In this document: positions 1 to 8,460 of the stretch, piece by piece | Layout of the letters: each line of letters starts with the position of its first letter | Numbering within the stretch: the stretch's first letter is position 1 | Assembly: GCA_002692725.1 (NCBI GenBank) | Contig: NZLU01000039.1 | Coordinates: forward strand, 248,001-312,000 | DNA: 64,000 bases | Direction: 5' to 3' | DNA from: Ponticaulis sp. | GTDB lineage: Bacteria > Pseudomonadota > Alphaproteobacteria > Caulobacterales > Hyphomonadaceae | Made by a program: the position numbers and the translations under genes | The notes under the pieces: generated by a model | The model's database searches: none | What the model was told of the DNA's origin: nothing | What the model saw: the letters and a program-made list of their open reading frames with translations, nothing else

Positions 1-1
1 C

Positions 2-475
2 GTTTCGTTGATAGAGGCGCGCCTTTATGATCCGGCGATCTATCTGCCATCCGATAAAGACATCCGCCAACGCGCGGCTAAGCTTTCAACGTCTCAACAG
101 GCAGCGCTTGCTGAGAATTTGAACGGCAATATGAAGACGCACATTTTCTATCTGGCGCATAAGGCAAATGACATGAAACTGCCCAGTGCCTCGAGTCTTA
201 AGCTCGTTCCGAGGCTCCGTGGTGTCAGCGCTGCTGCGCTCGCCAAGCAGGTTGCGAAAGAGGGAAGATTGAAGGTCACGCTCGGTGGCATGGGCATGAC
301 ACTGCCTGTTTCGAACGCCAGCTCCAATCTGATCGCTCAGTGTGACGGCAAATCCCTATCGGAAATTGCGACCGCCCTCCGGCTTAGCATGCTAGATTTT
401 ATCAAAGCGTGGACGCCCGTGCACAATGCGCTCACGGGCGTTAATCTTTTGCGATACTCGAACGGCTTCGATTAG
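2..475 (+). CDS. C-terminal part of a class I SAM-dependent methyltransferase (5' end outside window)
   Basis: The reading frame is open to the left edge, so this is the last ~157 residues of a longer protein. The TTG at position 8 need not be a start. The motif NGNMKTHIFYLAHK after an 'LYDPAIYL' segment resembles the C-terminal region of alphaproteobacterial class I methyltransferases that carry a methyltransferase-regulatory domain. The catalytic SAM-binding part would lie upstream and is not visible. The end of the protein (CDGKSLSEIATALRLS) looks like a small winged-helix segment. The gene converges on the porin gene and overlaps its stop region by 4 bases. The family assignment comes from remembered motif similarity only. 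Confidence 0.6.
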   Translation, partial: VSLIEARLYDPAIYLPSDKDIRQRAAKLSTSQQAALAENLNGNMKTHIFYLAHKANDMKLPSASSLKLVPRLRGVSAAALAKQVAKEGRLKVTLGGMGMTLPVSNASSNLIAQCDGKSLSEIATALRLSMLDFIKAWTPVHNALTGVNLLRYSNGFD

Positions 476-1626
476 AAGCTCAGACCAATACCTGTTCCGA
501 TAACAAAGCCATCCGTACCATAGCTGCTGGAGAAGGACGGGTCGCTGTAGGTATTATCATAGTCGACATAGGCACCGAATGTGTTGAGCTTCACACCCGC
601 TGCAAGCTCGTAGGAAATGCCTGCAGTGATAACCTGGTTTTCGACATCCTGATTGGATGAGTATGTGCCAGAGCCATAATCATATTCGTTGGAGCCATTG
701 AGGTAGCTGATACCAAAATTCCACGGCCCTGTGGTGTAGCTGACGCCCACATCGTAAGAGGATTCATCCTGATCCGAGAACGCGTTCACTTCTGCGAAAG
801 AGCCACCAATCCGGAAGCCTTCATAACCAAGGTTAAGGCCAAAGCCATAAACTTCAGGATCATTTTCGTTTGTGGTGTAGGTGTTGCTCGGCGCATCGGC
901 CACGCCATAGCGTCCGCTTAGCCCAACAGTCAGCCCGCTGTCGAATGTGTGGTCATAGTTTGCGCCGATATCGAAGAAATTACAGGTGTTATAGTTGCAA
1001 TCCGACCGATCGTCATCGCGCTGGCCGTCGCGCGCATAAGATAGGCCGAGCTGGAAACCCGCAAATCGTGGTGTGAAATAGGTAATCCGAACCGGTTCAT
1101 CTGAATCGTAGTTTTCGAGATAGGTCGATCCGAGTGTGTGCCGGAACAGCGATCCTTCGAACTCGCGCGTCACTGGCGAGTGTTCCAAGATCTGTGCGAA
1201 GCCCTCAGGATGATGATCGGAAACACCAACGATCGGAGCACCGTAGTGAGATTTGTAGCCGGCTGAGTTTTGAGACCCGATCAGGATTTCGCCAAAGCTG
1301 CCTTTTACGAATGCAGTCGCCTCGTCGATGTCGACATCGTCGCCCCCGTTATCGTCGGCAAATCCTTCCAACTGGATATCAACACCAATTTTGAGGCCGT
1401 TATCGAGTGTGATTTCGGGTTTGACATAGAATTCCATGTCTGTGTCCAGATCGACACCATCGAAATCGGGCTCATTTGTGATGCCTTTATAATCTGACGA
1501 TCCGTAAGCGATGAATTGCTCAGCATAGCCACCGAGACTTATTTCCCACTCAGCGGCCTGTGCTTGTGTCGCGATAGCAGCGCTGGCTGCCATGACAGCT
1601 GCACCTTTGAGAATTTTCTTAAGCAT
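472..1626 (-). CDS. Gram-negative general porin
   Basis: A 384-residue outer-membrane beta-barrel protein. It starts with a classical signal peptide (MLKKILKGAAVMAASAA..., cleavage after AQA near residue 24). The mature part begins WEISLGGYAEQ, consists of alternating amphipathic strands rich in Gly, Tyr, Asn and Asp, and ends in SYGTDGFVIGTGIGLSF with the terminal Phe typical of BAM substrates. This matches the Porin_4-like group of alphaproteobacteria. It should form a diffusion channel for small solutes, but specificity cannot be read from sequence. The 244-bp region upstream holds its promoter; I could not place -35/-10 boxes with confidence. Confidence 0.9.
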   Translation of the reverse strand: MLKKILKGAAVMAASAAIATQAQAAEWEISLGGYAEQFIAYGSSDYKGITNEPDFDGVDLDTDMEFYVKPEITLDNGLKIGVDIQLEGFADDNGGDDVDIDEATAFVKGSFGEILIGSQNSAGYKSHYGAPIVGVSDHHPEGFAQILEHSPVTREFEGSLFRHTLGSTYLENYDSDEPVRITYFTPRFAGFQLGLSYARDGQRDDDRSDCNYNTCNFFDIGANYDHTFDSGLTVGLSGRYGVADAPSNTYTTNENDPEVYGFGLNLGYEGFRIGGSFAEVNAFSDQDESSYDVGVSYTTGPWNFGISYLNGSNEYDYGSGTYSSNQDVENQVITAGISYELAAGVKLNTFGAYVDYDNTYSDPSFSSSYGTDGFVIGTGIGLSF

Positions 1627-1870
1627 GTTCTTCCCACCTCACTCGTCTACAGAGTTGATAAGGCTAACATGTTTACCCATAGAGAGTCTTTATGGGGGCT
1701 GTTTCAGCCCAGACTGGGGGTTAAGGAGAATTCTTCTAAAAAATCAGGCGGTTCTATTGTAAACGAAGGAAATTATTGTGTTTGACCTTAATGAAATAAC
1801 CGGAAGAATCTTTCAAAAAAGCATGAAGTGTTGCTGCCAAGACACAGAAATTTCTGGAGAAATCCAATGC

Positions 1871-2695
1871 TTATGAGGGTTTTTCAGCCTGGTGCGCCTT
1901 TTTGGCCTCCAGAATTTTCGCCTTTAGTTTGGGCGTCAGACTTGGATTGGCGGCAATAATATTGCCGGTGTTCAGCAAGTCTCCGCCATCGATATCTTCG
2001 ACAATGCCGCCAGCTTCCCGCACCAGAACCACGCCTGCCGCGATATCCCAGGGCTTGAGCTGACGTTCCCAGAAGCCATCAAATTTTCCAGCCGCCACAA
2101 AGGCCAGATCGAGGGCGGCTGAGCCAAAGCGGCGAATACCTGTGGTGGCCCGGGTGAGTGTGGAAAGTTCGACACCAAACAATTCATGACGCTCTTCGGC
2201 GTGGCCGATAAATGGTGTGCCGGTGGCAAGGATTGCCTGAGACAGCTTGATCCGTGTTGCGACTTTCAGGCGCCAGTTTTCAAGCCAGGCACCATGGCCT
2301 TTTTCAGCCCAGTAAATGTCGCCGCGAATAACGTCAAACACCACGCCGGCATGCAGCTGACCTTCGCGCTCATGACCGATGGACACCGAAAAATGCGGGA
2401 TGCCGTGCATGAAGTTCAGCGTGCCATCCAAAGGGTCAACAATGAAGCGGTTGGTTTTGTCGGTGCCTTCGACAATGCCGCGCTCCTCCATGACGAAGCC
2501 ATAACCCGGACGCGCACGTGACAGCTCATTATATATGACCTGCTCGGCGCGATGGTCGGCAGCCGTTACAAAGTCACCCGGCCCCTTTTTGGAAACCTGG
2601 AGATTCTCGACTTCACCAAAATCCCGCGCGAGTCCGCGACCTGCGGCACGCGCAGCTTTGACCATAACGGTGATGAGGGGGCTTTGACGGGACAT
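1871..2695 (-). CDS. Inositol monophosphatase family protein
   Basis: A Mg2+-dependent phosphatase of the IMPase/SuhB superfamily, 274 residues from the chosen start (MSRQSPLITV); an in-frame upstream start would add 13 residues of unconserved sequence. The metal-binding motifs are present: MEERG (residues 69-73), DPLDGT (87-92) and KPWDIAAG near residue 215. The length is normal for the family. Likely substrates are inositol-1-phosphate or related sugar phosphates; SuhB-type proteins also act in rRNA transcription and this cannot be separated here. It reads away from the porin and is divergent from the glutathione peroxidase gene. Confidence 0.88.
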   Translation of the reverse strand: MSRQSPLITVMVKAARAAGRGLARDFGEVENLQVSKKGPGDFVTAADHRAEQVIYNELSRARPGYGFVMEERGIVEGTDKTNRFIVDPLDGTLNFMHGIPHFSVSIGHEREGQLHAGVVFDVIRGDIYWAEKGHGAWLENWRLKVATRIKLSQAILATGTPFIGHAEERHELFGVELSTLTRATTGIRRFGSAALDLAFVAAGKFDGFWERQLKPWDIAAGVVLVREAGGIVEDIDGGDLLNTGNIIAANPSLTPKLKAKILEAKKAHQAEKPS

Positions 2696-2929
2696 GCCGA
2701 CTCCGGAAGATTGGGTAAAACAGCCTGTGCCCATAGACCCTAAGCGTAAGAATTTCCATACAACAGTGCGGATAAATGAGAGAAATCCGCCTCCAACTGC
2801 CTCAGGATCAGGAAAAAGCCCTCAAAGACTTCACATTCCGGTGACAAAATGCGGCAGGCATTCTCGATCGATCCATTTTATCGCATACTCATTAGCAGAG
2901 ACGATCGCGCGGCGACGAGGAGAGGACAC

Positions 2930-3541
2930 ATGATGACGCTGAACACAGGACAGAAACTGCGGGCACTGATGGCATCCATTCTGGGTGGTGCAGCTCTCGC
3001 GGCTTGCGGCGCTTCTATCGAAGCAGATCCGGTCGAGAACGCGTCGACCAGCATGAGCACGCTTGTTGATACGGCTGCGGCTCAGTTTCTGACAATTGAC
3101 GGCGAGCCAATGTCGCTGGCTGATTATTCAGGAAAAGCGGTTCTTGTTGTGAATACAGCCTCGAAATGCGGGTTCACGCCTCAGTATGAGGGGCTGCAGG
3201 CGCTCTGGTCTGATTATAAAGACGACGGCCTCATTGTGGTCGGGATTCCATCCGGCGATTTTGCCGGGCAGGAGTTTGACGACAATGCCGAGGTGAAGAA
3301 ATTCTGCGAGCTCAATTATGGGGTCGACTTCCCGCTAACTGAGAAAAACCATGTCGTCGGTGACCAAGCTCACCCATTCTATGCATATGCGAAAGAACAT
3401 CTGGGTGATGCTGCGGAGCCAAAATGGAATTTTCACAAAATCCTTCTCAATAAAGAAGGTGTTCCGGTAAAAGCTTTTGCAACCCGCGTGACACCGGAAG
3501 ATGAAGAATTGATCTCAGCCGTGAAAGACGCGCTGGGCTGA
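2930..3541 (+). CDS. Lipoprotein glutathione peroxidase (cysteine type)
   Basis: The start is set by the GAGGAGAGGA ribosome-binding site at 2917-2926, giving 203 residues. The N-terminus is a lipoprotein signal with lipobox LAAC (Cys26), so the enzyme is probably anchored in the envelope, whereas most relatives are cytoplasmic. Residues 76-88 (TASKCGFTPQYEG) hold the peroxidatic Cys80, here Cys and not Sec. The usual second motif PCNQF is replaced by IPSGDF, so the customary resolving Cys and tetrad Gln are absent. WNF of the active site is present (residues 166-168). It should reduce hydroperoxides, probably with a thioredoxin-like donor. Export is inferred from the signal only. Confidence 0.88.
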   Translation: MMTLNTGQKLRALMASILGGAALAACGASIEADPVENASTSMSTLVDTAAAQFLTIDGEPMSLADYSGKAVLVVNTASKCGFTPQYEGLQALWSDYKDDGLIVVGIPSGDFAGQEFDDNAEVKKFCELNYGVDFPLTEKNHVVGDQAHPFYAYAKEHLGDAAEPKWNFHKILLNKEGVPVKAFATRVTPEDEELISAVKDALG

Positions 3542-3593
3542 TCTGCCTCTTCAAACGCTTGAATATCGTGCAGTTTCGGCTGCCATTCTGAGC

Positions 3594-3616
3594 ACGCAGC
3601 GTCCTTGGCGCTGCGT
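3594..3616 (+). terminator. Hairpin downstream of glutathione peroxidase gene
   Basis: A perfect 8-bp stem ACGCAGCG/CGCTGCGT around the loop TCCTTGG, 53 bases after the stop codon. There is no run of T behind it, so it may be a weak terminator or an mRNA 3'-end stabiliser. Confidence 0.4.
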
Positions 3617-3817
3617 ATTGTCACTAAACCGTCATACTCGTGTTTTTTGCCGCTTTTTTGACTGAATTCCGCCCGTTTGTGACCGCAATCAAGACACCTT
3701 TCTGGGCGCGCTGAAAATATTTTTGGTTGAAGACCTGTTTTAAGCGCAAGCCCCCTTTCAGCATACACTGTTAGGTGTTTTACTTTCTCTTAATATCCCA
3801 GAGAAGCGAGTGTCGTC

Positions 3818-6067
3818 ATGTTGCATCCGTCTACCAAGAAACTCATCGACAAGCTGATCGAAATGACGGCGACCTCGAAGATTAACTGGCAGGAGGGTGA
3901 TGACCTGACCTGCTTCTACGATACAGAAGGCTATCGCGTCACGATTGGCCAGCAGCCAAGCCGGGTCGTCCTTTTGGATGTCGGCGGCCGGGTTCTTGAA
4001 ACAGTCAGCGATACCTTGCTCTCTTCGACCCAGCATGAGGACGGCGTGACTTACGCGGCCAAGGTTGATGGTCTTGTGTCCGATGCGCGTCGCGAACTGA
4101 CCGGCGCAGCGGATGTGATGGATAAGCTGGTCTCCTTCCTCGACAGTAGCGAGGAAGAGGTTCCGAATGTTGATGAGCCGGAACCAGAGATGCCTGCCGC
4201 TGAAACCAGCTATCCGGATCAACCGGAAATGACTTCTCGTGTCGCACAGCTCGCTGATCGTCTGCATGACACCAGCGTAGTGGAAGATTCTGTTCCGCCG
4301 GTTGATGCTGAAGACGCGCCGGTTGAAGAAGAAGCGCCTGTTGAGGCCGCTTCAGAGGCCGCCGAGCGTGTAGAGACAACGGCACCGGAAGATGCGGCTG
4401 AAGCTGTAGAGGCTCCGGAAGCCGACGCAGAAGAGGACACAAACAGCTTAACAGGCGCGGCCATTTTTGCCGGCGCAGCAGGCGCCGCGGTCGCTGGTGC
4501 AGCTTATCTGGCAACTGACTCCGTCAGCTCGGACGAAGATGACTCTGCTTCCGAAGCGGATGACGCTGAGATGGCGTCGTCAGAAGAGGGCTGGTCTGTT
4601 CCTGAAACCGCCGAAGCGGTGTCTGAGGAAACTGTTGAAGACTATGTCGAGCCAGAGGAGCCAGTTGGTTTCTCACCTGTTGAAGCGGAGGACACGCTTC
4701 CCGCTGTTGATGACGAAGTCGAAATGAGTGGTCCAACAGATGCTGAGGACGCGGCGCTGACTTTCAGCTCGGAAGAAACAGCCGCCCCGGTTATGGACGA
4801 CGAATCCGCCGAGCCGGTTGAGATGGCAGATGTCGCGCCCGTCGAACCGATCGTTCATGAAGCGCCGAGCTGGGGCGATCCATCTCCGGCAGTGTCTGCG
4901 GAGGCGGTGACGCCTGAAGATCTCACCACGCCGTCATATGTTGAGGAAACGCCAGAACCGGAACTGATGGATATGCCATCGGATGCTGCAGAAGTGACAA
5001 GCTTTGTTCCTGAAATGTCAGACGCGGCGGAAGGCGAGCCGACCGATGTGGCAGACATGTCGGATACCGGCCTAGAAGAGGCGACAAGCTTCGCTTCAGA
5101 TACGGTCGAAGAGGTGACGGAGACGTTTGCAGAGCCTGAAAATGTCGAAGTGCCAGAGGCGATTGAGCCTATAGAAGCGGTTGAGACATTTGAAACACCA
5201 GAAACGCCGACTGAGCCTGTCTCCAGCCCACCCGTTTCCATGACGGGATTTGGGACAATCATCGGTTCAGGTCTCACGCAATCGGATTTCAGCTCGGAAA
5301 AGCCGGATGATGAGGCGTCTGACATGGTCGAGGACGTATCTGGTGAGTTGGCTGAAACCGTCGATGGCGGTTTTGACGCTGCGGATGAGTTCGTCAGCCA
5401 GACTGTCGAGGTAGCGAGTGAGGCGGTCGAGGAGGTCTCAGACGAAGCTGAAGATACCGCAGCCGACTTGATCAGTGAGCCGATTGAAGCCGCTAATGAT
5501 TCCTTCTCGGATAGTCTGGAAACCGGAACAGAGACCTTTGGGGCGATTTCGTCCTTTTCGGGTGCAGTCGCAGACACAACCGAAGAGACAGTCGACGCAG
5601 CTGTCGAGGACGTCGCCGATGACGTCATGGACGTCGCTGAGGAAGCGCCTTCAGATGATGAGGTGCTTTCGGGAGAAGCCGTTCTGGCCGAAAACACTGA
5701 GCCTCCGCCTCAATCGGGCCCGGAGCTGGCAAACGGGTTTGCCTCCTTCAATCCGGAACCCATCACCGTAGAGGCCGAGCCTGAACCCGAGTCTCTGGAT
5801 ATGATGGGAGATGGCGAACAAACAATCGCTGCAGAAACGGCAAGTGGCGCGTCGGAAGAACCAGTTGCAGAAGAGGTATCCGAAATCTTCGAACCCGAGC
5901 CAGAGCCTGCAGACGAAGCCCTGGCCGTCTCAGATGAAACACCTGCTGAGCCGATGGCCAATGAGGCCGAGGCCGAGGCCGTGGCAGCGGAAGCTGAGCC
6001 CGAGCCCGTTGAAGAGGTCAAACCAGCGGCAACAAAAACGGTCTACAAGTATAATCCGTGGATGTAG
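3818..6067 (+). CDS. Large acidic low-complexity protein with conserved-looking N-terminal domain
   Basis: Not a family I can name. Residues 1-112 look globular (MLHPSTKKLIDKLIEMTATS, then strands such as RVVLLDVGGRVLETV). Residues ~113-735 are a disordered, extremely acidic stretch rich in Glu, Asp, Ala, Pro, Val and Ser, with degenerate repeats such as EAVE, VEAP and EPEPE. One hydrophobic Gly/Ala segment (LTGAAIFAGAAGAAVAGAAY, residues 211-230) could cross or enter a membrane, or act as a glycine zipper. The protein ends in a short basic-aromatic tail, KTVYKYNPWM. There is no signal peptide. Long open frames on the other strands over this gene are composition artefacts. The role is unknown; the architecture suggests a scaffold or surface-interaction protein. 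Confidence 0.85.
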   Translation: MLHPSTKKLIDKLIEMTATSKINWQEGDDLTCFYDTEGYRVTIGQQPSRVVLLDVGGRVLETVSDTLLSSTQHEDGVTYAAKVDGLVSDARRELTGAADVMDKLVSFLDSSEEEVPNVDEPEPEMPAAETSYPDQPEMTSRVAQLADRLHDTSVVEDSVPPVDAEDAPVEEEAPVEAASEAAERVETTAPEDAAEAVEAPEADAEEDTNSLTGAAIFAGAAGAAVAGAAYLATDSVSSDEDDSASEADDAEMASSEEGWSVPETAEAVSEETVEDYVEPEEPVGFSPVEAEDTLPAVDDEVEMSGPTDAEDAALTFSSEETAAPVMDDESAEPVEMADVAPVEPIVHEAPSWGDPSPAVSAEAVTPEDLTTPSYVEETPEPELMDMPSDAAEVTSFVPEMSDAAEGEPTDVADMSDTGLEEATSFASDTVEEVTETFAEPENVEVPEAIEPIEAVETFETPETPTEPVSSPPVSMTGFGTIIGSGLTQSDFSSEKPDDEASDMVEDVSGELAETVDGGFDAADEFVSQTVEVASEAVEEVSDEAEDTAADLISEPIEAANDSFSDSLETGTETFGAISSFSGAVADTTEETVDAAVEDVADDVMDVAEEAPSDDEVLSGEAVLAENTEPPPQSGPELANGFASFNPEPITVEAEPEPESLDMMGDGEQTIAAETASGASEEPVAEEVSEIFEPEPEPADEALAVSDETPAEPMANEAEAEAVAAEAEPEPVEEVKPAATKTVYKYNPWM

Positions 6068-6099
6068 GCCGTCTGCCCTCAACCCGCTATAACAAACAA

Positions 6100-6130
6100 C
6101 CCCCGCAGGTTTAGTCCGGCGGGGGTTTTT
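6100..6130. terminator. Rho-independent terminator between convergent genes
   Basis: Stem CCCCCGC (6100-6106) with GCGGGGG (6119-6125), loop AGGTTTAGTCCG, followed by TTTTT on the plus strand. It ends the acidic-protein gene. The HNH gene converges from the other side and may use the same hairpin. Confidence 0.9.
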
Positions 6131-6165
6131 CATGCGTCTGATTTCGTAGAAAAGCGGATTTGGGA

Positions 6166-6732
6166 TCAGGCTTCCAGTTCAACATCCCAATAGAGGTAAT
6201 CCATCCAGGTTTCATGCAGATGGTGCGGCGGGAAGCGTCGGCCCATCTCCTGAAGCTGGTGATTGTTTGGCTGAACCGGTTTTCGGTTCGGATGCATATC
6301 GATGTCGTTCGGCATGCGTCCGCCTTTGCGCAGATTGCAGGGGCTGCAGGCTGTTACGATGTTGTCCCAGCTGGTTTTGCCGCCCCGGGATCGTGGAATG
6401 AGATGATCAAATGTCAGATCATGCGGCGATCCGCAGTACACACACTGGAAAGCATCACGAAGAAAGACGTTGAAGCGTGTGAAGGCGGGAGACCGATCCT
6501 GCCGGACAAATTCCCGAAGGCAGATCACACTCGGCAATCGCATCTCAAAGCTTGGAGAGCGGACAACGTGATCATATTGCGCGATGACATCGACACGTTC
6601 GAGGAAGACGGCTTTGACAACGTCCTGCCAGGGCCAGACCGAAAGTGGATAATAACTCAATGGCCGGTAATCCGCATTCAATACCAGAGCGGGCCACCCA
6701 TTCGGTAGGGTTGTTGATATGGAAGCCGCCAT
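6166..6732 (-). CDS. HNH endonuclease family protein
   Basis: A 188-residue protein with a well-formed HNH domain in its C-terminal half. It has a zinc knuckle CVYCG, then FDHLIPRSRGG (the DH plus basic loop of the metal site), then WDNIVTACSPCN with the second Cys pair. The N-terminal ~95 residues (ALVLNADYRPLSYYPLSVW) are the extension typical of the chromosomal HNH proteins found throughout alphaproteobacteria. These are not homing endonucleases and are not tied to a restriction system; their cellular role is unclear. No mobile-element context surrounds it. Confidence 0.88.
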   Translation of the reverse strand: MAASISTTLPNGWPALVLNADYRPLSYYPLSVWPWQDVVKAVFLERVDVIAQYDHVVRSPSFEMRLPSVICLREFVRQDRSPAFTRFNVFLRDAFQCVYCGSPHDLTFDHLIPRSRGGKTSWDNIVTACSPCNLRKGGRMPNDIDMHPNRKPVQPNNHQLQEMGRRFPPHHLHETWMDYLYWDVELEA

Positions 6733-6883
6733 ATGCCTCTACCCTCAATCAACTTCGTCATGACAAGGGGTATAGTGACTCCCCTCGCATTTCTAGTCCT
6801 GTGTTTACCTGATTCCCTGCAACAGCTTTGTGACAGAGCTGAGTTTAGGCGCATTTTTTCTGTCGGCCGATAAATTGCGGGGA

Positions 6884-7516
6884 CTATGGAGTGGTGTCTC
6901 GCAAATGGTTGAGATAGCCCCATAACAGGTGAGCCGCCATTCCGCGCCAGGGCCGCCAGGCTTCTGATTGCGCGGCAAACTCCTTTGCGGACAGACGGGT
7001 ATCGGCGTCTTTCAACAGGCGAAGCGCTTCCATCAATCCGACATCGGCCACAGGGAATACATCCATCCGGTGAAGTGCGCCCATGAGAAACACATCAGCT
7101 GTCCAAGGGCCGATGCCCTTGACGCTGAGGAGCCTGTTACGGGCGTTTTCGTCTTCCATGTCGGTTAGGGCTTTCAGGGGAAGTGTCCCTGACTCAACTG
7201 CCTCTGCAATTGATTTCAGATGCCGGACTTTGGGCCCCGACAGCCCGCAGCCGCGCAGGTCAGTTTCCGTGGCGTTCATGACGGCTGATGCGAGTAGATC
7301 ATGCGAACTCCAGTTCAGAAGTCTTTCCCAGATGCTGGCAGCAGCCCGTGTCGAGATCTGTTGATAGACGATAATGCGAGCCAGCGATTGATAGGTCAGA
7401 GGGACAGAGCGCCAGGCGGGAACGCCAATGGTGCTATAGGCCTGCGCAAGGGCAGGGTCTCGGGCGCTCAAGTCCTCACAGGCGCGTTTCAGGGTTTCAG
7501 GTGTCAATTCCAACAT
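6884..7516 (-). CDS. DNA-3-methyladenine glycosylase II (AlkA-like, HhH-GPD)
   Basis: A base-excision-repair glycosylase that removes alkylated purines. It is 210 residues from MLELTPETLK; the frame is open further upstream, but that part is not protein-like and would run into the divergent GluQRS gene. The helix-hairpin-helix LLSVKGIGPWTADVF lies at 129-143, and the catalytic Asp is Asp158 in FPVADVGL. The short form without the E. coli AlkA N-terminal domain is common. It is divergent from the GluQRS gene with ~54 bases between starts. Confidence 0.88.
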   Translation of the reverse strand: MLELTPETLKRACEDLSARDPALAQAYSTIGVPAWRSVPLTYQSLARIIVYQQISTRAAASIWERLLNWSSHDLLASAVMNATETDLRGCGLSGPKVRHLKSIAEAVESGTLPLKALTDMEDENARNRLLSVKGIGPWTADVFLMGALHRMDVFPVADVGLMEALRLLKDADTRLSAKEFAAQSEAWRPWRGMAAHLLWGYLNHLRDTTP

Positions 7517-7570
7517 GTCTGCTATGCTCTGTCTGAACCGGCGCGCCCGGTATGATTCTGGTATTCCGGC

Positions 7571-8449
7571 ATGACCCAGTCGCAAGATTTTCGCACACGC
7601 TTTGCGCCCAGCCCAACAGGGTATTTGCATCTTGGTCATGCCCGGTCGGCTTATGAAGCCTTTAGCGCAGCGGATCGCGAACAGGGCACCTGTTTCTTGC
7701 GGATAGAGGATATTGATCAAACCCGCTGTCGCCCTGAATTTGAAGCGGCTATCTTTGAAGACCTTGCCTGGCTGGGATTTAGCTGGCCTCAGCCCGTTCG
7801 GCGTCAGTCAGATCATTTTGATTCGTATGAAAAAGCGCTTAAGCGGCTCGACGATATGGGACTTGTTTACCGCTGTTTTCTGACCCGTCGCGAGCTCGAA
7901 GCAGAGTTGGAGGCACGTGGAATCGAAACCTCGCCTGCCGGAGAGCGACCCTATCCGGGGCCGCGCGCCGCTATGTCGGCGGACGAACTTCAGTCCCGCA
8001 TCGGGAAGGGGGAGGCCTTCGCGTGGCGGCTGTCGCTGGACCGAGCCAGAGATTATCTGGGCGACGCCTTCCATACACTTATGTTCGTGGAGGAAGGTTA
8101 TCTGGAATATCGAAAGACAACAGAGGAGAAAGCGCATCCTGACTGGCTGGGCGATGTTGTGCTTGCGCGGAAGGATTCGCCGACCAGTTATCATCTGGCT
8201 GTGTGTCATGACGATAATTTACAGCAGATCAGCCACGTCATTCGCGGAGCTGACCTCTATCACGCCACCCATATTCATGTGCTGATTCAAGCCCTTATGG
8301 GTTGGCCTACACCTGTATACACGCACCATGAACTCGTTCTTGATGATCAGCAAAACAAGCTTTCCAAATCCCGGGGATCGGAAACACTTCGAAAACTCAG
8401 AGAAGATGGTGTAAGGCCCGAAACTCTGATCGCTCGCTGGGCAGGATAG
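7571..8449 (+). CDS. gluQ: Glutamyl-Q tRNA(Asp) synthetase
   Basis: A truncated glutamyl-tRNA synthetase paralogue that glutamylates queuosine in tRNA(Asp). It has 292 residues, with no anticodon-binding domain. RFAPSPTGYLHLGHA (residues 10-24) contains the HIGH-type motif, and KLSKS lies near residue 260. The zinc-site region reads YRCFLTRREL where the usual pattern is C-x-C, so the second Cys is missing, and the later Tyr/Cys pair (YPGPRAAM) is also altered. The structural zinc has probably been lost. The start follows the 54-bp divergent gap with the AlkA-like gene. The next gene begins 11 bases downstream, so the two are probably co-transcribed. Confidence 0.93.
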   Translation: MTQSQDFRTRFAPSPTGYLHLGHARSAYEAFSAADREQGTCFLRIEDIDQTRCRPEFEAAIFEDLAWLGFSWPQPVRRQSDHFDSYEKALKRLDDMGLVYRCFLTRRELEAELEARGIETSPAGERPYPGPRAAMSADELQSRIGKGEAFAWRLSLDRARDYLGDAFHTLMFVEEGYLEYRKTTEEKAHPDWLGDVVLARKDSPTSYHLAVCHDDNLQQISHVIRGADLYHATHIHVLIQALMGWPTPVYTHHELVLDDQQNKLSKSRGSETLRKLREDGVRPETLIARWAG

Positions 8450-8460
8450 GACAGGGTTTC

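Noticed and set aside
4855-6021. Long open frames on the minus strand (280 and 103 codons) across the acidic-protein gene
   Set aside because: They are Ser/Ala/Thr-rich mirror images of GAA/GAG/GCC-rich codons in the real gene, with no ribosome-binding sites or family features.
6160-6708. 182-codon plus-strand frame opposite the HNH gene
   Set aside because: The minus-strand HNH protein has complete motifs; the opposite frame is a shadow.
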